From Fallopia convolvulus (lineage: Eukaryota; Streptophyta; Magnoliopsida; Caryophyllales; Polygonaceae): 64,000 bases of DNA. Position numbers and translations under genes: made by a program. The stretch lies in contig OZ024737.1 of assembly GCA_964016875.1 (NCBI GenBank), positions 36,023,683-36,087,682 of the forward strand, written 5' to 3'. This document shows, piece by piece, positions 45,046 to 56,293 of this stretch. The notes beneath the pieces are model-generated. The model saw nothing but the letters and a program-made list of their open reading frames with translations. It ran no database searches and was not told where the DNA came from. Numbering within the stretch: position 1 is the stretch's first letter; each line of letters opens with the position of its first letter.

Positions 45046-48000
45046 TATAATATCCCTCAATTTTTATAAAGGGTAAAAATATAATTTTACATTTTCTTTT
45101 AATATAATAAAATATTTCCATAATCTATTTCTTAAAGTTATAATGTTATAAAATTTTAAATGTTATAAGGTTGGTTTATAAGTTTAAGACCATATTAAAG
45201 GTTACAAAAATTATTGTCTCGTATTATAAATATTAATTATGAACCATAAGAATTATGATTTTATGATTATTATAATATGATAAAATGTAACTATTAATAA
45301 TATGTGTCTTATTTATTAGGTAAAATTATAAAAGAATAATTACGAGTAACAAAAACATAAGAAGTGTTGTAATCATATTTCTGAAACTTATATAAATGTT
45401 TTAAAGATAATGCTTAAGCAAATAAAATAGATTAAAGTTTATATGATGTTATTTGAAGTACAAAGGTTAAGATGAAAGGTTTTTTTTTATCACTTTTATA
45501 AAACTAGAGGGGTTGTTTGTGTAATTAAAACAAAATGGATTAAACCCGTCATACTTCATCTTCAACCTTCAACCCGAAACTTCAAATGGCCATAACTTCT
45601 TCATTTCTTAACGGATTTTCAATCCGAAAGATGTTCCAGAAAGCCCATGACATTTTCTATCAAACCCCTCAATCAATTGTCCGAAACAATACGATTTTTG
45701 GGGGTCAAAATTCTGTTCTTTAACGTGACCTAAAATGGCTAAATGAATCATTATTGCTTTAATTCAATCAATTGGGGATGTGTCTGACGTCACTGGGTAT
45801 TGGATAAGTCGTGGAAGGATAAGAGTGATTATTACGCAATTAGTTGGATTTATTCCGCCATTAATCTTGGAAAATTGAAGGGATTGGATAAGAACATCAT
45901 AAAGAACACCATTAATGTGGAGGTGATCTTTGGGCTGATTCCGGGTGCGTTTTAGATCGATTCGAGCCCTATAAAAACCGACATTGTTGTTCTTATCGTC
46001 ATCTACAGTTTTCCTTCACAAATCATCTCTTAAAAACACCGTTTCAGACCCCAAATTTTGATTGAAACTCGGGTAGTCGAGTTCGAAACAAAACAGAGCA
46101 AGCCTCGGTTTTTGGGCTCTTTCTCCTTCCACACTCAACGAAAAATAAATCCGAAACCTGATCCATATTATACACAAAATTTCCTACAAAAACCTATATT
46201 TACACGTCCAAATTACTCCTCTAATGTGTCCAAAAACTCGATCAAACACTCGAGTTATGCCCAGAAAATCTGGACGACATACCCTCAGTAAAACGTGAAT
46301 ATCTCCTTCATTTCTCAACCTTTTTACGATCCGTTTAAACTAATGTAAACTAGACTTCGAGACAGTTCTAGGGATACCAACCATGCCTAAATCCGTTGCC
46401 GAACCATCGAGAACGAGTTGATTGAAGTTGCCTCTGTTTTGGGATGCTGCTGCGCGTGAAGAGCATATGATGGTCGCGGCCCGTGGGCCCGACCCGGCCC
46501 GTTCGACCCTCCCTTGGTCTATTGGGTATTTTATGGTATTTTGGATATTTTTTTATTTAATAAATTATGATTAAATTTTATAAAAAAAATATGTTTAATT
46601 AATTTTTAGAGTGGTTCAAGTGAATTTCAAAATTTTAAAAAAAAATTAACCTTTATAGTAAAAATGATTTGTAGTTGTAAAGTTTATATCAAATATAAAC
46701 TTAGCCATGTCCGTCGTTCCTAAATCAACGTCGTTGGGTTACAAAATAAATTGACGGTAATTTATTTTGTGGTTGATTGAAACAGGAACAAGTATGAGTA
46801 GTAACCTCGAGTGATCTTTTCCGTAACCAATTATCGTCAAAATCAAGGCAAGTGGTTTGGGTTCGATTTCCATGAAACGTCCTTTATGCATCACTTGTTT
46901 TCTCAAAGCATGTCTCATATTGTGTTATATGTTTTCATGTGCTTTAAATTCTTTTATGACTTTGTTGGGAACTCTTGTATGAAATAAAATGAATCTAGGA
47001 TTTATATTGTTCTAGATTTAATGACATGTTATCTCTAGTCGTACTTAAGTTACGCTAGATGGATTGTAGGGTCGTTGCCTTGTGATATGTGTGCCTAGAT
47101 GAGTAGGATTGTATGTGCGTACTTTATTGTATACGCGTTGAATCATTCGACTTTAATCTTGAGCTGATGCTCTACTCGTAAGACCATGGTCAATACCCGC
47201 TCGCTCGATGAGGGGTGATGGCACGTAGCTCGTGTTAGTCTGGGTTCGCCACCCAACCTTTGAGAATTTCCGTGGGGTCGTAACCCACATTCTGTCTTAC
47301 TTAAAAAGTATGCTTAATTCCAAGTGGAACGATATTGTGATCATTAAAATTGTTAGATATTAAATAAGCGTCGATGGCGAAAATTAAAATGATAGGAAGG
47401 CTAGTACAAAATGGAATGCCATCCTTACTCTCGGATTCCGTAATTATCTAGCTCCAATCTGAATCGCACAACACGTATGCGGTGAGGTTGGTAGAGGGAA
47501 ACGTGATCAACGAGAGGTTTAATCACCCACCTGACTAAATGTGTGAAACCCAAGTTCCCAACATAAGTAAATCTTTCTTTCTAAACCGAGACTCACCCTT
47601 GGGTGACGTTCTCACTCTTTTCTTCAAATCATAGTTTTCATAAGAGGTTTGAGGTCCGAGGATGGGACCGACTTTCATTCGGTGCCCGACATCCCAACTC
47701 GTCTCTTCCTAAAAACCGAACCACCTTCCCAAACCCAATTTGCTTAGTCTGTCACAAGACTAACCGACCGTTTATTTTCCTTGCATGGTCGGCTGGTGTC
47801 CATCGCATTTCTCGTCGCGACACATCAGGGGTGGAGTTCTACATCGAGGACCAAGAGGAACAAACCTGAAGAGGAAGAACAAGTTTGAGGAGCAGCTGGA
47901 TCAAAGGTGGTTAGCTTTGATATAAGCTTAGAATAAATTTTAAAGGTCGAGGTTCCAACATGTGGGACCCTTCCCATTTCAACTTTGTATCCATTCAAGT

Positions 48001-48162
48001 TATTCAACTTTTGTATTTAACTTCCGCATCTTTTATATATATGTCTTCCGCATTTAAAGTTTTTGGTTAAGTTCTGTAATTACTGTAAGCCTTGGGTGAC
48101 TTTGAGAGTTTAATCTTGGGGTAACTGGCGGTAATATCCCTATATAAAAAGGGGGTGTTACA
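45046..48162 (+). mobile_element. Very large solo LTR, 3.1 kb, TA...CA ends
   Basis: Runs TATAATATCCCTC...GGGGGTGTTACA, with the 5-bp duplication GTATC on both sides (45041-45045, 48163-48167). A likely TATA box CTATAAAAAC lies at 45969. No gag or pol sequence is present. The same ends occur in inverted orientation at 39151-41814, so two members of one LTR family lie close together. Confidence 0.75.
45969..45978 (+). promoter_or_regulatory. Candidate TATA box in the large solo LTR
   Basis: CTATAAAAAC about 920 bp into the LTR, followed by a C/T-rich start-like region (TCATCTACAGTTTTCC). Position-based inference. Confidence 0.35.
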
Positions 48163-48168
48163 GTATCA

Positions 48169-48727
48169 GTCCTCCCATGAGAGCTTTCAAATAATCTTCT
48201 TTAATGGTGAACTTGACGACATCATATCCATTCGGGAGGTTAACAACAAACATCTTACCTCCTGAACACCAAAGTTCTCTGAATTTTTGCTCCATAATAG
48301 CGTGAGGAATCATACCCCCTAGAGACTTCACAATCAAAGATGACCGCCAAACCATTGCTAGGGCTTGTAATACCTTTGTTTCAATATTGAAGATCGGATC
48401 CTCTTCTTCATCGTCTGGAAAGAACATAACAACCAACCCTTGCAAGAAATCATTTGCCAAGATAATACACTCTTTGCCACTATCATCCATAACTAAATTA
48501 CACCACGACTTAGGAGACATAGAATCGGGCACCAAAAGAGTCTCAACAACCGAACCATCTTTTCCAACATCAAACTGCATTCCATCGCTATTCCATTTGT
48601 AAGAACTATGTGTCTTGATGGGAACAACCAACGTAGATCCTTGTGCAGTCTTGAGTCTTGCTTGCAGTATACCAAGGGAACAATTAATGATACATGTACT
48701 CGGATCTACGTTGGTTGTTCCCGTCAA
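48169..48727 (-). pseudogene. LINE ORF1 fragment with DUF4283
   Basis: A 189-codon frame from ATG 48727. Its C-terminal 60 residues match the DUF4283 pattern of plant LINE ORF1: SSLIVKSLGGMIPHAIMEQK, FRELWCSGGKMFVVNLPNGY, VKFTIKEDYLKALMGG. The frame is cut by the solo LTR stack. Beyond it (41820-41835) the sequence continues the domain as DYMVF. The N-terminal part includes one arm of a 42-bp inverted repeat. Confidence 0.7.
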
Positions 48728-48743
48728 AACACATAGTTCTTAC
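48599..48743. repeat. 42-bp inverted repeat with 61-bp loop
   Basis: 48599-48640 and 48702-48743 are inverted copies with two mismatches in 42 positions. The left arm is inside and the right arm spans the start of the LINE ORF1 fragment. Confidence 0.9.
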
Positions 48744-48744
48744 A

Positions 48745-49387
48745 TTCGAAATCATAATTTTGCCTAAATCAGAATTTTGCCCCTTACAAGCCTTAGGGAA
48801 TCCGCAAAATCTGAAGTGAGATAAGACAAATCTTCTAGTTCTCTCATTGTCTTTTGGGAAGAACTAAACTATAGAAAATGTATTAATGGATTATGGCTAC
48901 AAATTTGGTTAGATCTTAAGTGAGATCTCTTCAACCAACCTCGACTCTATTCCCCTTTGTCCTTAAATAGGTCGTGGGAAATCATAGGGATTGATTTTTG
49001 GCCGAATACAGAAGTTACATGCGGTTACATGGTGGTTACCAACCATTCCCTCTATAATCAACATCTCTCACCAATGAGACATGTGTTTAACTACAAACCA
49101 GTCATAAAAGGAAGTTACAAAGTGGTTAAACATCAGTTTTCAAGGCGGTTATCGCCCAATTAACACGTGGCGAAAAAGTCGTACCGCTAAACTGTCATTC
49201 CCTACAACACAATTTTTGTTCCTTACAACACATCTGTAGTTTACATTGTTCCTTAAGGAACAATGTAACTTAATCTTTATATATCCCTCTAGACCTCAAG
49301 TGTACTTACACACGTGTGTACTCCATACCCCCAAACTTGTGATATGGCTAAGTGAGATCTCATAGCATCATATAAACCCCAATACAC
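48745..49387. other. Upstream part of LINE remnant or intergenic DNA
   Basis: No recognisable coding sequence. Repeated GTGGTTA/GGTTA motifs near 49020-49155 and a plain AT-rich end. Confidence 0.4.
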
Positions 49388-49995
49388 TAAGGGCCCGTTT
49401 GGTTATGAGAAGGTAAACGTAAACGGAAATAGATTGAAAAGTTGAGGGGAAAGGAATAACAATCCGTTATAGCCAAAATTTGTTTGGTTTGTATACAAGA
49501 AAACAAATTGAAAAAATTCCCCAAAAAATCCCCAATTAGAAGAAATCAGGGTTTTCCCACACATCCAAAATATCCAGTTGTCGTCAATTGTCTCACACTT
49601 CAAGTTGTGGTGGGAGAAGGCCGAAATTGACACCTAATGCCACCATTGTCTTCGCTGAAATCCGGATCAGTGAGCCACTGCCATTATCAAAGGCACTTGC
49701 TTAAAATCGATCCGGCAATAATGAACTCGATCGTCGAAGTCGTTGGTAGCAACCCTTGTTCACGACTTTGTTGGATTTTCATCGCCTTCAATCTGCTCTT
49801 GTTGTCGAGCACTATCAAGCAAGTCGTCGAAGCCCGACTATTCCATGTTCACTTGTTACCACTTACCATTCATCCTCGCCGAAAGTTTCATCACCATTGA
49901 TGCGAAGCTAAGTATTAGCGGTAGTCGAAGGTTGTTGGGAGGTGGATGGAAATGTCCAAATCCACCAGATCTAGAATCTCTCTACGCTCGACGAG

Positions 49996-50231
49996 TGTCA
50001 ATCACAAATCAAGCTAATATCTAGTTGATTCTCCATATGTAATTGATTGGTTGTGATTAATATTCTTTCCCTTATTAAATGTTATGCGTACGTGTGTGCA
50101 TATAAGGATAATTAGGATGATAGGCTATTATCTTGGGTAGTTTATTTCTTTCTTGTTATTCTTCTCTTGTAACTGTATTAATTCGTTTCCTCTATCAATG
50201 AAATTAATCACTGATTCTACCAACTCCTTTA
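49996..50231 (+). repeat. Copia II 5' LTR
   Basis: 236 bp, about 94-95% identical by eye to 54483-54717, including one 1-bp indel. Confidence 0.9.
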
Positions 50232-50290
50232 TGGTAATCAGAGCTTGATCCAATCCTAATTTTTTTTTCTTCCCAACCTCTTCTTTGAAA

Positions 50291-51324
50291 ATGGCATCCA
50301 ACAACTCTCAAATTCCAAATGACATTGAACCGTCCAAACCATTCACAATGGTTAACTTTCAAAATGCCATCAAACTTACCCCTACCAATTACATCACATG
50401 GAAAACCCAAATCAAATCCATTCTCATTGGTTATGGGTTGTTCAAGTTCCTTGACGAAACCAATCCTGCACCTCCCAAAAATGTCTCAAATGCAAATGTT
50501 GTGATGCCCAATCCCGCGTACTCTACGTGGATGCGTCAAGATCAACTCTTGTTTGGGGCGCTTATAGGAACCTTGGCCACAAATGTAGCGCCCTTGGTTA
50601 CTCAAGCTGAAATGACCCGAGCCGCTTGGAAGATACTTGAGGAGACGTATGTCAAACCATCTCGAGGGCATATTAATCAACTCAAGAACAAACTCAGCAC
50701 AATGAAGAAATGAACCCAAACTGTAACCGAGTTCATGCAATAAGTCAAGGCAAGCACTGATCTTCTTGCATCTCTCGGAAAGAAGCAAGATCCCGAAGAT
50801 GTCATCACATATGTCCTCAACGGCCTTGACTCATTGTTTCAATCTATTATCGATGGTGTCAAAGCTCGTGATGACACAATCCGTTTTGAGGAACTTCAAG
50901 AGAAGTTAATCACCAAGGAATTAGAGCTCAAAATTAACACCTCAAATTCGACTACTCCGGCTTCGACCATGACAGTACAAAGCAAATCTCGTTTGAAGCA
51001 TCAAGGCAATCGCTCACCAGCGCTAATGCCTTCTTGGTCCTCATCATCTCAGTCCCACCGCCCATGGAATTCACAAAACTCCAATCACCAGCAGCCCCCT
51101 CCTAATTCAAACCAAACACAATCTCTCCTTGGTCCACGTCCCTTCTTGGGCAAATGTCAGTGGTGTAAAGAGTCTGGACATATTGTTGCTTACTGTCCCG
51201 ATTTTCACCAAACTGCTCCACATCTCCGACCTCCTTACCAAACTCGGTTCCCAAACTACAATTCTCAACAAAATTCCACTCGAACTCCACCACAAGCCCA
51301 TACTGCCACTAACTCTAGCTAATA
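50291..51324 (+). pseudogene. Copia II gag
   Basis: Starts at ATG 50291 (MASNNSQIPND). The UBN2-type core includes NAIKLTPTNYITWKTQIKSI and LTTK-like EETYVKPSRGHINQLKNKL. In-frame stops at 50711 (TGA) and 50741 (TAA) precede an intact second part with FQSIIDGVKARDDTIRFEEL and a CX2CX4HX4C knuckle (CQWCKESGHIVAYC, near 51157). Ends at a frameshift near 51300. Confidence 0.88.
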
Positions 51325-51515
51325 GTGGTGCAAACCAACATGTAACCCATGATCTCCAAAATCTAAACCAACATTACCCTTATGAAGGTGCAGATGAAAT
51401 CATTGTTGGAAATGGTAAAGGTCTTAAAATTTCACACATTGGAAAATTTGATTTCAAAATAATCAACCATACTTTTGTTTTTGATAATATTCTTCATGTT
51501 CCTCAAATTTCCTAA
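51313..51515 (+). pseudogene. Copia II protease, catalytic Asp replaced
   Basis: The motif reads ANSGANQHVTHDL where active Copia proteases have D-S/T-G-A. The catalytic Asp is Asn, a single G-to-A change. The region is in a different frame from gag and stops near 51515. Confidence 0.8.
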
Positions 51516-51586
51516 ACATAATTTACGTTTCTCAATTTACATCTCAAAATAATCTCTCTGTTGAATTCTTACCCACTTGTTTTCTT

Positions 51587-52737
51587 GTGAAGGATTTACA
51601 AACGGGAATCGTTCTTCTTAAATGTCCTTGTGTTGATGACGTTTACTCCTGGCCCTTGTCTATCCAACCACAAGCCCTCACGACTCAAATAAATGACACA
51701 ACTTCATGGCATCATAAGCTGGGTCATCCATCTTCATCTATTTTAAAATTTATGCAAAGTAATTTTCATCTAGGCAAGTCTAAAAACCAGTCTGATTTTT
51801 GTACCTCATGTTCTATCAATAAAAGTCATCGTTTACTTTTTTATAAGTCAACAATTTCATCCTCCTCACCATTGAAAGTTATCTTTTTTGATGTATAGAC
51901 ATCTCCTATAATATGCTATGATGGTTTTAAATATTATATAATATTTGTTGACCATTTCACCAAATACATATGGCTTTTTCCACTTAGACAAAAATCTGAA
52001 CATTCATCAAATTTAAAGCCCTGGTTGAGAATTACTGTTAATCCAAAATAAAGATTCTTTGCTCTGACAACAACGGGGAATATATGGCTCTTGCCTCATT
52101 TCTTGCCTCGTCCGGTGTCTCTCATTATACTACTCCACCTCAAACCTCACAACATAATGGGTACTCGGAATGCCGTCATCATCGCATCGTTGAAACCGGC
52201 CTAACTCTAATGTCCCATTCTAGTCTACCAAAAGATTTATAGTCGTATGCCTTCAAAACCGTAGTCTATTTAATTAATAGAATGCCAACTCCTACTCTTC
52301 AAAATTCTTCACCTTTTCTAAAACTCTTTCAAACTCCACCCAATTATCAAAAATTAAAATGTTTTGGTTGTTTATGTTTTTCATGGTTAAGACCTTACAA
52401 TTCCAACAAAATGGACCCAAAATCCATACCTTGTGTGTTCGTAGGTTACTCATTGACTCAAAGTGCCTATTATTGTCTTGATCCAAAAACATATAAAATA
52501 TATACCTCAAGACATGTATCATTTGTTGAGCATGTTTATCCTTTTCAAACACAAAATTCACCACATTCAAAGTCTGCTGCTACAAATGAAACGGATAGGA
52601 CTTCTTTCTCTCTTCCTATGCCATCCAAGACACTCAAGCCCAATTGCCTAGCCCACCAACTTCCGCACCACAAAATAATCAAAGTCAAATCTCTGATTTT
52701 AAATTTACCAATTTCACAAAAAACCTTCCTAACATAA
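51587..52737 (+). pseudogene. Copia II integrase
   Basis: GAG-pre-integrase zinc finger (WHHKLGHPSS...CTSCSINKSH), then the core with DV, a TAG at 51896 where relatives have Trp (DVWTSP), SDNNGEYMA, and HNGYSECRHHRIVE. A further TAG at 52240 falls in PKDxWSYAFKT. From 52282 the C-terminal part is open (FGCLCFSWLRPY, CVFVGYSLTQSAYYC). Not functional. Confidence 0.88.
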
Positions 52738-52799
52738 CTAGCCCTAATTCCTCCTCTAATTCTATTCCATCTGCCTCCAATTCTTCATCACCAACATCG

Positions 52800-54504
52800 G
52801 CTCAACATTCCACATCTAATTCCACGACCCCTTCTGAGCCCCCTCCACCGTCCGAAATAATTACAAGATCCAAAAACAACATCTTCAAACCCATCACCAA
52901 ACTAAACCTACATGTTCATACCACCCTCCCTAAAACTCCACAAAATATAACTCAAGCTCTAAAGGACCAAGATTGGCGAGAAGCAATGGCTGAGGAATAT
53001 CACACCTTGTGTCAAAATGAAATCTGGGATCTCGTTCCAAGACAACCATGGGTGAATATAGTAGGGTGTAAGTGGGTCTTTAAAGTGCAGACAAACCCGG
53101 ATGGCTCCTTAGCAAAGTACAAAGCCCAACTCGTGGCTAAAGGGTTCCATCAACGTTCGGGTTGTGACTTTACGGAGACCTTCAGTCCCGTTGTCAAGCC
53201 GGTTACAATCCGAACGGTTCTATCCATTGCAGTTGCATCCGATTGGCCACTTCATCAACTTGATGTGAATAACGCCTTTCTCTAAGGCACACTACATGAT
53301 GATGTTTTCATGGATCAGCCCCCTGGCTTCATCAACAAAGAATATCTGGATCACATTTGCACACTAAAGAAGGCTATCTATGGACTTAAGCAAGCTCCGA
53401 GGGTTTGGTATCATGAACTCCGCAACTTTCTTCTTCAAGTCGGGTTCAAGAACTCGGTGACTGATTCATCTTTATTCATTCTTCGACAACACAATTATGT
53501 CATCTATCTACTAGTCTATGTAGATGATATAATCATTACAAGAAGCAATTCAACACCTCTTGAAGATATGATTCGCAGATTGGTGACCTGCTTCTCTATC
53601 AAGGATCTAGGTACCCTCTCTTATTTCCTTGGAGTTGAAGCAACACCTCACCCGAAAGGTCTCTTCCTAAACCAGCAAAAATACATCCATGATCTTCTTC
53701 TCAAAGTCAATATGGTTGAATCAAATTCCATATCCACACCCATGTGTGCCTCCTCCACATTGACAAAAACCACCGGTGTACTACTGGAAACACAAACTGA
53801 GTATTGAATGGTACTTGGATCTCTTCAATATCTCTCTCTCACAAGACCGGATATCGGTTTCACAGTCAACAAACACTCACAATTCATGCATTCATTCCCC
53901 AACAACAGCTCATTGGAGTGCCCTTAAGCGTCTACTAAGGTATATAAAAGGCTCTTCTCATCTTGGTATTATCATTCACAAACAAGGTGATCTCTCCCTC
54001 CATGGCTTCACTGACGCCAATTGGGCGGGAAACAAAGATGACTACACCTCAACTTCAGGGTATCTCATATACCTTGGTAGTACGCCCATCTCCTGGAGCT
54101 CTCGCAAGCAAAAAATGGTGGCTCGATCCTCAACTGAAGCAGAGTATCATGCTCTCGCGGACTCTTGTGCTGAACTCCTTTGGGTACTTTCTCTCCTTGG
54201 TGAACTTGGTCACAAATTATATCGTTAGCATGTCATTTATTGTGATAATATGGGTGCCAAGAGCTTAAGCGCGAATCTTGTATTCCACTCCAAGATGAAA
54301 CACATTGCCCTCGCTTTTCACTTTGTTCGACAGCTGGTTCAACAAGGAAGTCTTCGAGTTGCATATGTCTCCACTGGTGATCAGCTGGCGGATATTCTTA
54401 CCAAGCCTCTCTTGCGCTCAAGATTTCAATTGTTGGCTTCCAAGTTGGGACTCTCATCCATGTTGTCCAACTTGCAGGGGCGTGTCAATCACAAATCAAG
54501 CTAA
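52800..54504 (+). pseudogene. Copia II reverse transcriptase and RNase H
   Basis: RT starts near 52930 (ALKDQDWREAMAEEY, VGCKWVFKVQTNPDG, LHQLDVNNAFL), meets TAA 53283-53285 in place of a likely Gln, and continues with VFMDQPPGF, GLKQAPRVWY and catalytic YVDDIIIT. After a shift near 53800, RNase H follows: GFTDANWAGNKDDYTSTSGY, SSRKQKMVARSSTEAEYHAL, then in another frame HIALAFHFVRQL and QLADILTKPL. At least four lesions. Confidence 0.9.
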
Positions 54505-54717
54505 TCTCTAATTGATTCTCCATATGTAATTGATTGGCTGTGATTAATATTCTTTCCCTTATTAAATGCTATGCCTACATGTGTGCATATAAGGATAATT
54601 AGGATAATAGCTATTATCTTGGGTAGTTTATTTATTTCCTATTATTCTTCTCTTGTAACTTTATTAATTCGTTTCCTCTATCAATGAAATTAATCACTTA
54701 TTCTACCAACTCCTTTA
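54483..54717 (+). repeat. Copia II 3' LTR
   Basis: 235 bp partner of the 5' LTR. Followed by ATGAG, the likely mutated target duplication. Confidence 0.9.
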
Positions 54718-55084
54718 ATGAGGTTCTCTACCAGATCTATTGTCTCCACTTTCCTTCCGCCTCCACCGGTCGACTTTTTTCGAGAACCACCACCAATTGA
54801 TGAGTTCATGATTGATGATGGATGTTCATGTGAAAGAGAGAGTGCTTGGATGGAGAGAAAGCATGGGATGGGGAGAGTTTGCGATAGATGGAGAGTTTGA
54901 GATAGATGGGGAGAGTAATTAATTGTTACTTGACCAATTTTGGATGGAAACAAAATGGGAGTTTGATTCAATCCTTGGAAGGAGTAAAAATGTTTTTTTT
55001 CTCCCAACCAATCACCTTGTGACCAGAAACACCTTTTTCAATACATTTCCAAGTCCTCTTTTTTGGTAAACAAATGGGACCTAA

Positions 55085-55556
55085 AAAATATTATTCCTTA
55101 CCGTAGAGAACAATTACTGATGACACTAAAATCACCAACATCCTTGCCTCATCGGCACGTTGGCGGGCCAAGCTCATGTTCATACAACCACGACCAGTAA
55201 AAGCAAAAATCTTAAGAGTATTTTTTAATTGCCCACTCAATAAAATATCTAATTTTCTCTTATTAGAACATATTGTAAATTAGTGTTGGCCTATTCATTA
55301 ATAAAGTTAGTGAAAGGAATTATTTCTCTTATCCTTAAGGTACACTACTACCTCATACGACAAATATGTTGATATGGTATTGGCATTTGAATGGGATAGT
55401 AATTTTTTTTTATTTTTTTTTCAAGACAAAATAACAGACTATATAATAAAAATAACACTAGTTAGTAGGACCACTTAATTGTTATCACATGTTTGCCTTT
55501 TTATTTTTTTTGAATTATTAATTTAATTAGAGCAAATGGCCCATATATAATAATGA
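55085..55556. other. Intergenic AT-rich DNA
   Basis: No gene or repeat boundary recognised apart from T-rich runs near 55420 and 55505. Confidence 0.4.
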
Positions 55557-56293
55557 CTAGTTATACCCGTCGTGACAGGATTTAACAATTTATGTATTTA
55601 ATGAATTATTTTAATTCAGTATAAAAAATAATAATATCTTATTTATTACAAATTTTTTATATAAAATTTTACATTTGTTATTATGTGAGATGAATGAAAC
55701 CAAAATCATTAAAGTGAGTCCAACATGATTTTGATTGCTTAATGATAATTTCTTTATGAAAAACATAAATATAAATTATTTTAAATACTCTTTTAAAACA
55801 TATATAAAACGCAAATATAATGTAAATTCTAATAACAATCAAAATCAATTCTTTTAAAATATTTTAAATAAAATTTTAAAAGATAACTAATAAGAAAAGA
55901 GGAAAAATATGAATAAAGACTGAATTTTATAATGATAATATTTTTTCTATATTTACATGAATAAGCCAACAAGGAAATTAAGAAAAATATAATATAATTG
56001 TTTATTATCAAAATTCAATTTAGGCAAGTAATTTTCTAGATATTGATTTTTTAATTTTTTTTATCAAAATTTAATTTAAGATAAATCTTTTACATAAATA
56101 GATAAAAAGATAAAGATAGAATAATTTTCGTTATTTTTAATTAAATTTAGAATTTAGAATTTATTTTTCTCATAAACAAATTGAAATGAATTTAATTGAA
56201 AAAGATAAATTAATAAATATAAAAATTAATTTTTAAATGTATGGTGTATCCACAATCAACGTGTTGACTCAAAAAGGTTTAGCTATAATATAA
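55557..56293 (-). mobile_element. Helitron-like unit 1
   Basis: On the minus strand it ends ...CCTGTCACGACGGGTATAACTAG followed by T, like a Helitron 3' end (CTAG|T after a short hairpin). The body is AT-rich and homologous to 56294-57055. The 5' end is degraded, with no clear TC. No Rep/helicase. Confidence 0.5.

Larger units (their letters stand above)
41836..48168 (-). mobile_element. Old Athila-like solo LTR carrying three later insertions
   Basis: Ends TGATAGG (41836) and GTATCA (48168), flanked by CTCCT (41831-41835) and GTCCT (48169-48173), a one-mismatch target duplication. Removing the MULE (42228-43582), the small solo LTR (43898-44517) and the large solo LTR (45046-48162) leaves about 1.2 kb. 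Near its left end TTAAGTCGAGGTCGAATTC resembles the U5 region of Athila-type LTRs. Support for the boundaries: joining the flanks extends a LINE ORF1 frame (ALMGGDYMVF) across the site. Confidence 0.5.
49996..54717 (+). mobile_element. Copia element II, old and heavily broken
   Basis: LTRs of 236 and 235 bp (49996-50231, 54483-54717) differ at about a dozen positions. They run TGTCAATC...CTCCTTTA, so the ends are TG...TA. Flanks ACGAG / ATGAG are a one-mismatch target duplication. A PBS TGGTAATCAGAGC (50232-50244, one extra A compared with the usual sequence) and a purine tract (CAGGGGCG, 54475-54482) are in place. All Copia domains can be traced, with many stops and shifts. Confidence 0.92.
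49391..55081. mobile_element. Harbinger/Tourist-type MITE split by Copia II
   Basis: Left end GGGCCCGTTTGGTT (49391) and right end AAACAAATGGGACC (to 55081) form imperfect inverted ends, flanked by TAA on both sides (49388-49390, 55082-55084), the PIF/Harbinger target. The Copia element and its target duplication account for 49996-54722, leaving about 0.96 kb of host element. No transposase is recognised. Confidence 0.7.

Noticed and set aside
54690..55007. Minus ORF in the Harbinger MITE right arm
   Set aside because: Crosses the Copia II LTR boundary, so it cannot be an ancestral gene; composition driven by Ser/Leu repeats.
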